DNA of 64,000 nt, from positions 620,001 through 684,000 of the forward strand of contig VRMN01000008.1 in NCBI GenBank assembly GCA_008690995.1. Direction: 5' to 3'. A program made the translations under genes and the position numbers. The DNA comes from Porphyridium purpureum (lineage: Eukaryota; Rhodophyta; Bangiophyceae; Porphyridiales; Porphyridiaceae). The notes beneath the pieces were generated by a model. That model did no database searches. It was given only the letters and a program-made list of their open reading frames with translations, and had not been told where the DNA came from. Positions 1 through 8,674 of this stretch are shown here, in pieces; position 1 is the first letter of the stretch; every line of letters begins with the position of its first letter.

Positions 1-1
1 G

Positions 2-25
2 TAGCCGTTTAGCCGTTTAGCCGTT
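2..25. repeat. Tandem 8-bp repeat (TAGCCGTT x3) at the window edge
   Basis: Three perfect copies of TAGCCGTT (reverse complement AACGGCTA) stand head to tail and may continue left of the window. The array is about 120 bp upstream of the first ATG gene. The unit differs by one base from AACGGGTA in the array at 7968-8207, and resembles the arrays at 27201-27362 and 42851-42890. Confidence 0.7.
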
Positions 26-143
26 AAGCGCGTAGCTTACCAAATCGGTCGGCGCGGCGGAAGTGGGTCGAGAAGACGTGCAGAACGCGCTGCGCGACGA
101 GCCGGAACGCGCGTCGTGGACACAGGTGCGGTGCGCAGGCAGG

Positions 144-773
144 ATGGGCACCTGGCTGGCAGCTCTGGCAGCGGTCGTCGTCGCGGTCGTGGTGGTGGTA
201 GCGGCTGTTTCGTTGAGATCGAGTTTAACGGTCCGCGCGAATGACAGCGCTCGCGATGCACCCCTTGTCGCGCGAAGCGGTCGCGGTGACGCAAAGAAGA
301 GGAAGAAAAAGAGCGCGAAGGGAATGGCGGAGACTGTGAGCGCGGATGACGTGGGCGTATCAGACAGCAAGCATGTGGAGTCAGACGCCCCAGATGGCAG
401 GCTGCGCGCAGAGAAACTCGAGTCAGGGCGTGCCAAGGACGATGCGAACGAAGATATGCTGGTATCCGATGATGGCGAAGCGCCGGAACCGGCTCCGAAC
501 CCGCTGAAAATTCCGTATGGAGGAAGAGTGCTGGATATTCCAGAGCTTCAACGGCAGCATCGCGAGGAAGGATGGCAAGAGGTTCCTCGCGCATGGCCAC
601 GTGAAGGAAAGCCGGCAGCGCCGACTCCTTCTGCTGCATCTAGCACAACATTGCCAGCTGTGGCATCCAGCAGTAGTACTCAGTCCGCTTCGTCCGCGGC
701 GAAGCAGCGCCGGCGCGCCAGACAAAAAGAACGCGCTGAAATTGTGCGCGAATTCGAGCGAAATGACCTGTGA
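144..773 (+). CDS. Small single-pass membrane protein of unknown function
   Basis: I do not recognise the family. The open frame extends upstream to a GTG at 63, but the first ATG (144) gives a 209-residue protein that begins directly with a hydrophobic helix (about residues 4-26, Ala/Val-rich), a signal anchor or uncleaved signal peptide. After it come a Lys/Arg-rich stretch (KKRKKKSAK), an acidic low-complexity linker, a short conserved-looking segment (PYGGRVLDIPELQRQHREEG) and a Ser/Thr-rich linker. The C-terminus is a basic helix (AAKQRRRARQKERAEIVR). This layout of one anchor plus a charged helical tail suits an ER-membrane adaptor exposed to the cytosol, but that is inference. The upstream flank carries the octamer repeat. 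Confidence 0.6.
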   Translation: MGTWLAALAAVVVAVVVVVAAVSLRSSLTVRANDSARDAPLVARSGRGDAKKRKKKSAKGMAETVSADDVGVSDSKHVESDAPDGRLRAEKLESGRAKDDANEDMLVSDDGEAPEPAPNPLKIPYGGRVLDIPELQRQHREEGWQEVPRAWPREGKPAAPTPSAASSTTLPAVASSSSTQSASSAAKQRRRARQKERAEIVREFERNDL

Positions 774-1381
774 CATCAGCGCCAGCTTGGAGAATCATCT
801 TTCAAAAAATCCAGAGGTACATACTGCATCCATATGACAAATTGCCATGTGGATTTCACGGCACAAAGCTCAACTCGGGCAGTCCCGTCTACATCAGAAC
901 TACCGACGATCAGCACAGGCAAGCGCACAGCATGCCCTCTTTTGTCTCAGAAACGTTGCGCGGGTGTTACTTTGTAGAGAAGTTCAACATCCACACCATT
1001 CCGACAGCCGCGCAGTTCTGACCTCCTTTGTCACATGATGACGACACGACCCACACGATGAATACAAAAACATATACACACGGTGCGCTTCAAGACTGCG
1101 CGCGCGAGATTCATCCGTTGCCCCGCTCGCTGTGCCGGCAATGGAAACGTGCGAGACCAGAACGCATTGAGCGTTCCGCGCAGCACCTTCGAAGCCTTGC
1201 CACTACCTGGCGCTCCACGGAAGGACAAAGGCAGAAGAAAAAGGACCGCCCGTTTCACGCAGCTCGAAATTTTCGTCCGAGGTGCAACGACTTGAAGACG
1301 CGGAGGAAAACGGCGCGGGCAGAGAACTAGAATTTGAGGAACAGAGTGTTGCGCAAAGGCTTGCCACGTGTCGCAGGCGCC
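774..1381. other. Intergenic, no gene seen
   Basis: These 608 bp separate two plus-strand genes. They hold only short overlapping frames without family resemblance. They should contain the 3' end of the upstream gene and the promoter and 5' UTR of the downstream one. I see no RNA gene and no repeat. Confidence 0.5.
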
Positions 1382-2848
1382 ATGGAGAATGACCGGGAGC
1401 GGCAGAACCTGATCATGAGTCTGACGTCCAAGCTTGCGGCGGCGTCGTTCCATATGTCGCAGGCGGAAAAGGCGCAGCATTCGCTGGACACCGCGATCGC
1501 GTTGATTCGCGGCACGTTGCTGGGACTGGACCAATATCTGCATGACTTGAATCACCATCATCAGCAGCTGAGCGTGAGCGTGCGCGAGTGCCGTCATTAC
1601 CTCATGTCGTTGCAGAACAACGCGGGCGCCCCGGCGCAGGTGCCGAACGGTGTCTCGAATTTGACGTCAGACGAGCCCGCTGTGGTGGATCCGGCGCTCA
1701 CTGCTGCGATTACCGCCGCATCAGGTCCGCCCGGTAATGCCCGTCAAGAAGCTCCCAAGATGCCTCCATTGAAAGATCGAGTGAACGCGGCGTACGAGGC
1801 CACGGGCGCGCCGGAACGTGCACGTGACGAGTTGTCTGGCAAAGCGGGGGAAAAGCATGACCGTGACAGCAGTCAGGATCTTCTTTGGGCCTCCAAGCGA
1901 GCGTCTCCGAGCAAGGACGTAAAGTTGGGCTCCGCCAAAAGCCTGGGCTCAATCATCAAACCGAGTGCTGCCCGTGACCATGCGGCTGCGGCCCCGCAGA
2001 AAGACCGCCTAAATACTGTTTCTGTAGCCCCCTCGGGTTCGATGCAGGTAAGCCATGCGAAGTCGCCGACAAAGCTCCTCGGGAGCGAGGCATCCCGTGC
2101 AAAGGTACGCGCGATTACCGAGGATTCGTCCACTGGCCCCGCGAAGGAGAGTTTAGACCGCAAATCGCCGAAAACGAGTGAGCCGATGCTCGGGCTTGCT
2201 TCAGGACCAAGTGTCCACAAGATAAGTGCACCCTCAGAGACCGCGACTGCAAAGCAGAAAGTCGGCTCTGGAAAGACGGATGGCACGCCCAAGAAGACTG
2301 CTGAGGCAGAAGTTCCGCGCGAGTCGGATTCGAGTGGGTTCACGCGCTCGGAAGAAGTTGAGGACTCGATAGCGGAAACCAGGCGAGAAGCGAAAGCGTC
2401 TCTTTCGGGCACTCCTAAGAAAGATGGAAAGCCATCACCAGGCAAAGCTCCAAAAGGTGGGAGTTTGCTCGGGTCGGCTTCGGAGACTGGCGGTAGGCTC
2501 AGCGGGTTTTCAGAAGAGGAAAGGGCAAAGTACCTAAATGATATTGAATTGCAAGGGTCTTGCGTGGTATTAGCTTCCACCAGACCAGGAAGCGGGAAGG
2601 GAGGAAAGAAGTATTATCCTGCGCTTGAAATCAAGAATGAAGATGTCGTGCCGAAGAACATCATGGCCATAAAGCCCGCGGGTGACGAAAACTGGACGTG
2701 TGTGCGATGGCTGGGTTACACGCATTCTTATTCATGGCTGCACCCACAACAGCTGATCGACTATAGCGAGCTTGACGCTCACAAGCAAAAGAACAAAACC
2801 TACCTGATGGCCATACGGATTGCGGACGCGCTTTTAAAGAAAAAGTAG
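1382..2848 (+). CDS. Coiled-coil protein with C-terminal PWWP/Tudor-like barrel
   Basis: The ATG at 1382 was preferred over a TTG at 1334, giving 488 residues. An N-terminal helical region of about 80 residues (from MENDRERQNLIMSL to the histidine-rich LNHHHQQLS segment) looks like a coiled coil. The middle, about 280 residues, is Ser/Pro/Lys/Ala-rich and probably disordered. The last 100 residues contain a compact segment with GSCVVLAS, YPALEI, VRWLGYTHSYSWLHPQQLI and a closing helix. This pattern of a beta barrel followed by a helix resembles PWWP, Tudor or chromo-barrel histone readers. A nuclear chromatin role is inferred from that fold only, and I cannot assign an orthologue. Confidence 0.7.
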   Translation: MENDRERQNLIMSLTSKLAAASFHMSQAEKAQHSLDTAIALIRGTLLGLDQYLHDLNHHHQQLSVSVRECRHYLMSLQNNAGAPAQVPNGVSNLTSDEPAVVDPALTAAITAASGPPGNARQEAPKMPPLKDRVNAAYEATGAPERARDELSGKAGEKHDRDSSQDLLWASKRASPSKDVKLGSAKSLGSIIKPSAARDHAAAAPQKDRLNTVSVAPSGSMQVSHAKSPTKLLGSEASRAKVRAITEDSSTGPAKESLDRKSPKTSEPMLGLASGPSVHKISAPSETATAKQKVGSGKTDGTPKKTAEAEVPRESDSSGFTRSEEVEDSIAETRREAKASLSGTPKKDGKPSPGKAPKGGSLLGSASETGGRLSGFSEEERAKYLNDIELQGSCVVLASTRPGSGKGGKKYYPALEIKNEDVVPKNIMAIKPAGDENWTCVRWLGYTHSYSWLHPQQLIDYSELDAHKQKNKTYLMAIRIADALLKKK

Positions 2849-4472
2849 GTGGCATGCGCCCGTGTTTTCATGTGTAAGATTACCGACAAACTTTTTCACG
2901 TGGGCCCATTGCAATATGCACAGCCAATGAGCGCAGAAGCATTGTCCGGTGCCGGACTAGATCTATGCGACATGGTTGCGGCGCCTTTTGTGGTTTGATC
3001 GTCTTCATCTTTCGATGAGCGTTACCGATCATGGTGCGGCCGGTGAGATACCATCCGCATCGTGGGCGTTCGCTAGCGCGCCGTCGGGTTTGCGCACGCT
3101 AACAGTGCTATCGACTCTTGCGAGCAGATTCATTCATAGTGTGTGCTGGAGCGCTCTGTTGTCGTGGCGAGATCGTCACGGACCAGCAGTCTCTCTGTCT
3201 GTCTCTCTTTCATTTCGACTGAAACCGTCCTTGCCGAGCCATCTGTTGATCGCTCTGGCGCTGTCATTGAAGCATAGTTATTGAGGTCCTTGTCCTGTTC
3301 CCATACACGACCCACTAGTGAAAGGGGGCCACCGCCGCCCAAGCGTTACATTCCTTACTCACCGCTGACCGCCGGCCGACCTTGTCCGTTGTCCGTGTCG
3401 AACATGCGTGCCTTGGCGCTAGGAGCGAATACCATTCACTACCTCGTCCTCCAGTCATCATCCTTGCTCACACTCGATGACATGTGCAAAGATATACAGA
3501 ATCACAAAACCGACCTCGAACAAACGTCGCCTAGACAAAGGGCGCGCCACAGAGCTGGCTGGTCCAGCTTCTTGACCGGACACGAACACGAACCCGAATT
3601 CAGAATGATGATGTTGCCGACGCGGCCGAGGTATGGTGGCAGAGGGCTGCCCACAACGAGGCAAGCGTGAGATCCTGCTAGGGAAAAACGCGGCGTGTCT
3701 ATATCTGCGTGTCTGCGTGTGTGTGTGTGTGTATGTGTTTCCGGCTCGTCGAAACCGGAAGAGCGGCTTTTTGAACGAATGAATCATGAATCAGTCAGCC
3801 ACTCACATGCTCGACCGCGCGCATGCAGGCATAGCCGCTCCTGCGCGGCGTGGCGCGTGCAACGGCACGTCTGAATTCCGGGCCACTTTCCAAACGCGCG
3901 AGGCGGCGCGTGTCGGAAAGCAAGAGGGGGGTCGCGACGAAACGCGCTTCGCGACCGGGCGTGAGTGGCCGACCCAAAAAGCTGAGCGATGCACGCGGTG
4001 ATGCAGACAGGCGACTTTGTGGTGGACCTGTGTGTGTATGTGCCGTGAAGAACGAACGGGCTCGGCGACGTCGTGGTGCTCTGCGCGGCAGGCACGGATT
4101 GGATGTGGGTCGGCTGCGTGCGACAGGGGTGTATTTTGGCCTCTGACAAAGAACGCCGGAAGCAGCGAAAGGAGCTGAGGTCGGTTGGCACCTCTCGGGA
4201 CGGAGTGTATCAGGCATTCGCGCCAGTGTGGATATAAGCTCTGCAGTGTCTGTGCGTGAGGCCCGCGCTTATGTAGGTGGAGGCTTTGTGGAGTGCGCGA
4301 GCTTGGGAGAGGGTTGGTTGAAGAACGCAGCACGGTCGAACAAAGGCGGGGGAGTCAACAGGTGTTGCTCGTTGGCTGTTGGTTTATGCGACTAGGAGCA
4401 AGTGAATCGCTGTCGACGTCGAGAGAGCTGCAGCGCAGATACTGAGACAGTCCGTTGCTCCTCAATTCGGAA
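2849..4472. other. 1.6 kb gap without a supported gene
   Basis: Several open frames of 70-180 codons lie on both strands, but they overlap each other, mostly lack an ATG and match no family I know. A GT microsatellite lies at about 3706-3738. The right part must hold the promoter and 5' UTR of the hog gene. No tRNA-like cloverleaf or splice-site series stood out. Confidence 0.45.
3706..3738. repeat. (GT)n microsatellite
   Basis: An interrupted run of GT dinucleotides in the gap upstream of the hog gene. It makes spurious Thr/His repeat frames on the minus strand. Confidence 0.7.
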
Positions 4473-6395
4473 ATGCGAACAGCTCCGACTGCGGCCCTGT
4501 TCGGGCTGGCGCTTTTGGTCTGCGCGATGCAGCATGCAGCAGCGACGCCTGGCCCTCGTCAGGCGCAGGCTGTGCGCGAGAAAGAACTTTACCCGGAGGA
4601 GCTCGGATACGCGGGAGACACCAGGACGTACAAGTCGGAAGGCGCGCTGGTGTTCTGGGACTCGTCGTGGATGACGGACGATGTCTATGCACTTATGATG
4701 AGCACGCGACCGGGCGAGGATGTGCTCAAGTTTGTGCTGTATGTGATGTCAGTCACAAAGGGTCACCTATTTGGGTACGATTTTGGGGGCCTCGGACTGA
4801 CATTACGAGGCATAAACTCTGTGCTCACCGCAGGTGAAAAGCTGTACGCCACCACCATTGTGAATGACGGGGATGGTAATGAGGATGACATTAGCCACGC
4901 GCTCCTGTGTCTTGAATTCCCGGGTCTCGTGCCGGACAATGCGCGGGCGGTTCTGATTGGCGGTCTGCATTACAATATTGCGATTGACGAAGAAAGGTCT
5001 AATCGCGTGCTCGCCATTTCAGAGCCTCGTGCATCCTCCTTTGATTCTCAGGACCTGTCGTTCGTGCTGAACATCTACAACATCGACTTTGACTCGAGAA
5101 ACTACTCCACAGAGTACTCGCAGGAGATCATGGTGTCTGGCTTGAGGGGCGAGCGCTTCTTATTCGGGCGTGTGAAGGGCTCAGTTGGCTTGTTCGAAAA
5201 GTCCATCTACATGGTGTACGAGGCTACAGTGCTGCATTTTGAGATTGGGCGAAATAATATCCGCATGGTGCGCACGATGCAGATCCAGCATAGTGTGGGG
5301 CCGAGTGCATTGGCACGTGCCGTGGCCATTCGTCGCAGGCCTGACAACTCAGTGATCCTCGGATTAATTATGGTCGGCATTGAGCAGCGCGAGCTGATGG
5401 TTGCGCAGATTCCAGACACGGGCTTCAAGGTTTTCAGTCTGCACTCGTTTGACGTGAGCCGCCGCTCTGACTCGCGTTTTCAGCTGTACTCCGTAAGTCT
5501 GAACGCAGAGGGAGACACCGTGTCCTTTTCTGGTCTCTTTGAGCATCAAGTTCACCGCTTTGATACGGACAAGTCGGTCGTCGCGTTTGACAACAGAGAG
5601 CCATTTCAGTACTGGGCAGAGAACCCGTCGCGCGCGCACAAGTCGGACTTCTCCATTGGACAGCCGGGGCTGTTCATGTTCACAGGCACGGTTGTCGATA
5701 CTGGAGCGCTGGAGACCTCCATCACTGTCATGGTGCTCCAGGTTGATCGCACCGGCGGCGAGAATGATCCGTTTGTAAATGCCGGAAACGACGGCTCGAA
5801 CAGCTGCTTTCCTGCCAGCGCGCGAGTTATGATGGCGAGTGGAGAGTATAAGCGAATGGACGAACTCAAAAGCGGCGACAAGCTACGCACAGGCGCTGGC
5901 GCTGAGCACACTAGCGAGCTCGCTTTCTGGGGCCATCTTGAGCACTCGGGAATCTATCGCTTTGTGCGCATTTCGTATGAGCAGTGCAGCAACGACTTGT
6001 GCGAGGAGCGCCACTTGACCATGAGCCCCGGACACTTGGTGTACACTTATCCAGATTTTCAGCCGAAGACCGCGCGCTCCATTGAACGCGCGCAGCGCAT
6101 TTACCTGCTTGGCACTGGCTCAACTTCATTCGAGCTCGCCGAGATTACGCAAGTGAATTTCGTGTATGACAAGGGATTGTACCAGCCCCACACGCTCGAG
6201 CCTGGCTTAATCGTTGAGGGGGTCTTTGTGTCTGCGTACACCGAAGCCATGTTGCCGCGACTGGCGCACTCGTTGCTCTTACCGGTGCGGCTCATGTACA
6301 TTTGGATGCGCTGGAACCTGCTCGGTAATTTCTTTCACCACAGAAGCGACCTCGTTCGCCTTATTCACAGTGCTGCCAGCCGTGTGCTCGGCTAG
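4473..6395 (+). CDS. Secreted protein with C-terminal Hedgehog-type Hint (hog) domain
   Basis: 640 residues from the ATG at 4473. Residues 1-24 form a signal peptide (TAALFGLALLVCAM). Residues 25-440 are an uncharacterised, beta-rich extracellular region, possibly propeller-like. A Hint domain starts at Cys445 in SCFPASARV, the position where Hedgehog has GCF. It continues with LTMSPGHLVY (His521; the TxxH threonine is Ser here) and LIVEGVFVSAYTEA, matching the end of Hedgehog Hint domains. A hydrophobic, aromatic tail with HSLLLPVRL follows, like the sterol-recognition region. Hint domains perform an N-to-S acyl shift at the leading Cys and self-cleave, so the protein probably releases its N-terminal part during secretion. 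No hedge signalling domain is present; hog-only proteins are known in red algae and dinoflagellates. Hog identity is secure, the substrate and nucleophile are not. Confidence 0.88.
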   Translation: MRTAPTAALFGLALLVCAMQHAAATPGPRQAQAVREKELYPEELGYAGDTRTYKSEGALVFWDSSWMTDDVYALMMSTRPGEDVLKFVLYVMSVTKGHLFGYDFGGLGLTLRGINSVLTAGEKLYATTIVNDGDGNEDDISHALLCLEFPGLVPDNARAVLIGGLHYNIAIDEERSNRVLAISEPRASSFDSQDLSFVLNIYNIDFDSRNYSTEYSQEIMVSGLRGERFLFGRVKGSVGLFEKSIYMVYEATVLHFEIGRNNIRMVRTMQIQHSVGPSALARAVAIRRRPDNSVILGLIMVGIEQRELMVAQIPDTGFKVFSLHSFDVSRRSDSRFQLYSVSLNAEGDTVSFSGLFEHQVHRFDTDKSVVAFDNREPFQYWAENPSRAHKSDFSIGQPGLFMFTGTVVDTGALETSITVMVLQVDRTGGENDPFVNAGNDGSNSCFPASARVMMASGEYKRMDELKSGDKLRTGAGAEHTSELAFWGHLEHSGIYRFVRISYEQCSNDLCEERHLTMSPGHLVYTYPDFQPKTARSIERAQRIYLLGTGSTSFELAEITQVNFVYDKGLYQPHTLEPGLIVEGVFVSAYTEAMLPRLAHSLLLPVRLMYIWMRWNLLGNFFHHRSDLVRLIHSAASRVLG

Positions 6396-6649
6396 AAGAC
6401 GAGATGCCTTTGATCGACAGAAGGCATATTTCGAGGTTGGATTTATGTGTCCTGGTTAAATTTTATGTTTCTACTTTCTAGCGATTGAGGGGAGAGGCTC
6501 TTTTGCGACCGCACCGCCGAGTTTGCCTGACAGCCACAGGTGAATTGAGATGAAAGCATCAGCTGTAAACTTTTCACAATGCATCCTGCTCTGTGAGCAA
6601 AGAATCGCGCCGCTCACTTGAACGTCACCCTGTACATCTCTGCCCCTTC

Positions 6650-7846
6650 TCATTTCTTAGGTGGCGCCTTCTGATGGGTCTGCGCTGCAATCCACTGCAA
6701 AGTCTCTTCGCTGGGAAAAATATGGATGCTCTCGATCGGAGACTCCATGCCAGCGTCCAGCAGCATCAATCGGAGAGACAGTGCGTCGCCCACGATGATT
6801 TTAGGCCTCCGCGGCAGCTTCTGGTTCTGTCGTCGCGCAAGGTTCCAAGCGGTCATGAGGTCTCGCGAATCCAGAAAAACAGGAGAACTCCGTATACCGT
6901 CGCGGGACAGTGTCAAGCCATCGCATGAAAATAGTGGGATGATCAGATGCTTTTCCATGCGCTTGCGTATCGCTGGAGCGTGCACCCTGGCTTGGTCCAC
7001 GGCTTCTTGACTGGGAACGATGACGTGCTTTGGGTGACCTGCTTGGCGGGACGGCTGCGCGAGCTTAATCCCGTCCTCGAATCCGATCAGCCGAATCGAG
7101 CTCTTCTCAAGTGGAATACTATTCGCCCGCATAAAGCGAATCATTTCAACAGGCGACATGAAGAGCGGCACTGCGTCCGCGCCCGCATCGCTATCGGCTG
7201 ACGCTTGGTTGAGTTTGTATCCACGGCCTTGCATGTCAGTGAGCATCAGCAAGGGGATGTTCTGAAACTTTTCAAGCACCTGCTCGCGCGACATGCGCGT
7301 CTGCTCCGTGCTTGATCGGACAGGAAGCGTTCGGTTGAAGGGTCGCTCCTTATTGGTGTCTTGAGCTAACTCTCTCTGCACTGTCGAAGCCGCACCGCTT
7401 GGTTCGCTCGCATCTTTCCCACCCGGCACTCGAGCTCGAGCAGGAAGCGAGGCGGGCACCAACATGATCAGCGCCGCAGCTAGAGCTGCCGCGAGCACGC
7501 TGTCTAGTCTTAAAGACTGCGGGATCCGCAGATGCTTAAGCCTTTTTCTTTCGATCTGCGAAGTCTGGACGTTGTCTTCCGGAATCCTTGCAAGCACAAA
7601 ATCGCCATCCACGCTGGCCCCAACTGGCGTAGGCAATTGAAACGTCTCATTTGCTGATGACGCATTGTTCAGATCCATGCCTAACGAACGCACGCGCGTC
7701 GCAACTCTGCTTGTCCCGCGCATGCGACGTATACGGGAGGTCTGGACCACGCCGCTCACATCACCCGTTCTTCCACACCCGACATCGTGCCGGCTGCGCA
7801 ATACTGATAGCCCTGCTGCATCCACGAAACAACTCACTAACGCCAT
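6650..7846 (-). CDS. Tic22-like plastid protein import factor
   Basis: 398 residues from an ATG at 7846. The N-terminus (MALVSCFVDAAGL) is rich in Arg and Ser with few acidic residues and has an early Phe, as expected of a red algal transit peptide. A hydrophobic segment at about residues 115-135 (SVLAAALAAALIMLVP) could be a thylakoid or intermembrane-space sorting signal. The C-terminal 200 residues carry the Tic22 pattern: IPLLMLTDMQGRGY, a first half ending in a VEMIRFMRANSI helix, then HLIIPLFSCDG, SSPVFLDSRDLMTAWNLA and a final IIVGDALSLRLMLLDAG. Tic22 is a soluble chaperone-like protein of the plastid intermembrane space that hands precursors from Toc to Tic. Family call fairly firm; subfamily uncertain. 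Confidence 0.72.
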   Translation of the reverse strand: MALVSCFVDAAGLSVLRSRHDVGCGRTGDVSGVVQTSRIRRMRGTSRVATRVRSLGMDLNNASSANETFQLPTPVGASVDGDFVLARIPEDNVQTSQIERKRLKHLRIPQSLRLDSVLAAALAAALIMLVPASLPARARVPGGKDASEPSGAASTVQRELAQDTNKERPFNRTLPVRSSTEQTRMSREQVLEKFQNIPLLMLTDMQGRGYKLNQASADSDAGADAVPLFMSPVEMIRFMRANSIPLEKSSIRLIGFEDGIKLAQPSRQAGHPKHVIVPSQEAVDQARVHAPAIRKRMEKHLIIPLFSCDGLTLSRDGIRSSPVFLDSRDLMTAWNLARRQNQKLPRRPKIIVGDALSLRLMLLDAGMESPIESIHIFPSEETLQWIAAQTHQKAPPKK

Positions 7847-7967
7847 TACCGCTCACAAACACACAGATACCCACTCTCACACACGCACACAATCTCTCCC
7901 ACTCGTTCCCTCTCTCTCACAGGCCACTCGATCCCGGTTTCTTTCTAGTAACCGATAAGCCGATGGA

Positions 7968-8207
7968 CTGGTAAACTGGTAAACTGGTAAACTGGTAAAC
8001 TGGTAAACTGGTAAACTGGTAAACTGGTAAACTGGTAAACTGGTAAACTGGTAAACTGGTAAACTGGTAAACTGGTAAACTGGTAAACTGGTAAACTGGT
8101 AAGCTGGTAAGCTGGTAAACTGGTAAACTGGTAAACTGGTAAACTGGTAAACGGGTAAACGGGTAAACGGGTAAACGGGTAAACGGGTAAACGGGTAAAC
8201 TGGTAAG
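7968..8207. repeat. Octamer satellite, about 30 copies of GGTAAACT/GGTAAACG
   Basis: About 240 bp of perfect head-to-tail 8-bp units. The left two thirds are GGTAAACT, with two GGTAAGCT units inside. Then comes a block of six or seven GGTAAACG units, then a final GGTAAACT/GGTAAGGT. The blockwise distribution of variants suggests local expansion by slippage or unequal exchange. It lies between the divergent Tic22-like and BEACH genes, starting about 120 bp from the Tic22 ATG. A long minus-strand frame across it (a VYQFTSLP-type repeat) is an artefact, because 8 bp x 3 keeps the frame open. Confidence 0.95.
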
Positions 8208-8674
8208 GTATGCGAACTGGAGAAAACGGTTCAAGTATGGTGGTTTATCAAAAATGCATCGATTTAGTATGAGACCGGAAAACCGGTTTGTCTTCGCACT
8301 GAACGGTCCGAGCGCGATGGAGCAAGAGAGAGAGAAAGAAAGAGAAAGAAAGAGAAAGAGAGAGACACGAGACGAGACGTAGACAGGAGGCAATCGGTGT
8401 AGGGGCACTAGATGAGCTGTGCTGGGGTGCGCTGGGATTTGGCCGACGGACTTCGAACGCTGCGTTTCAGTTGCACGCGTGGCGGACTGGGTGGTTTCTT
8501 CTTGGCTTGTCTCGGTTGAAACAAACGTTCCTCGAATTTTTGCTGGTCGAGATTGGGTGAGCTCGGCGATTGCTCTGGGAGGAGCCACGTCGCGACGGAA
8601 CGTGGTGGGTGGCCTTGTGAATCATGTGTTGATGCTGTTTGTTGAAGCGGTTTGTTGATGAGGTCGTTGTTGCA
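8208..8674. promoter_or_regulatory. 5' flank of the BEACH gene with a GA-rich tract
   Basis: Between the octamer satellite and the BEACH start lies a purine tract (GAGAGAAAGAAAG type, about 8322-8366). The rest is unremarkable sequence with short open frames, read here as promoter and 5' UTR. No TATA-like element was obvious. Confidence 0.4.

Noticed and set aside
1382-2848. SGF29-type tandem Tudor protein
   Set aside because: The coiled coil plus C-terminal barrel layout fits, but the C-terminal 100 residues lack the tandem Tudor pattern of SGF29 and look more like a single PWWP/chromo barrel.
7968-8207. CRISPR array
   Set aside because: Units are 8 bp, perfectly contiguous and without spacers, in an evidently eukaryotic genome.
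7917-8588. Long minus-strand reading frame with repeated Tyr-Gln-Phe-Thr-Ser-Leu-Pro-Val
   Set aside because: It is a by-product of the 8-bp satellite: a tandem repeat of 8 bp reads as a 24-bp (8-codon) cycle without stops. The ends have no family or ATG support.
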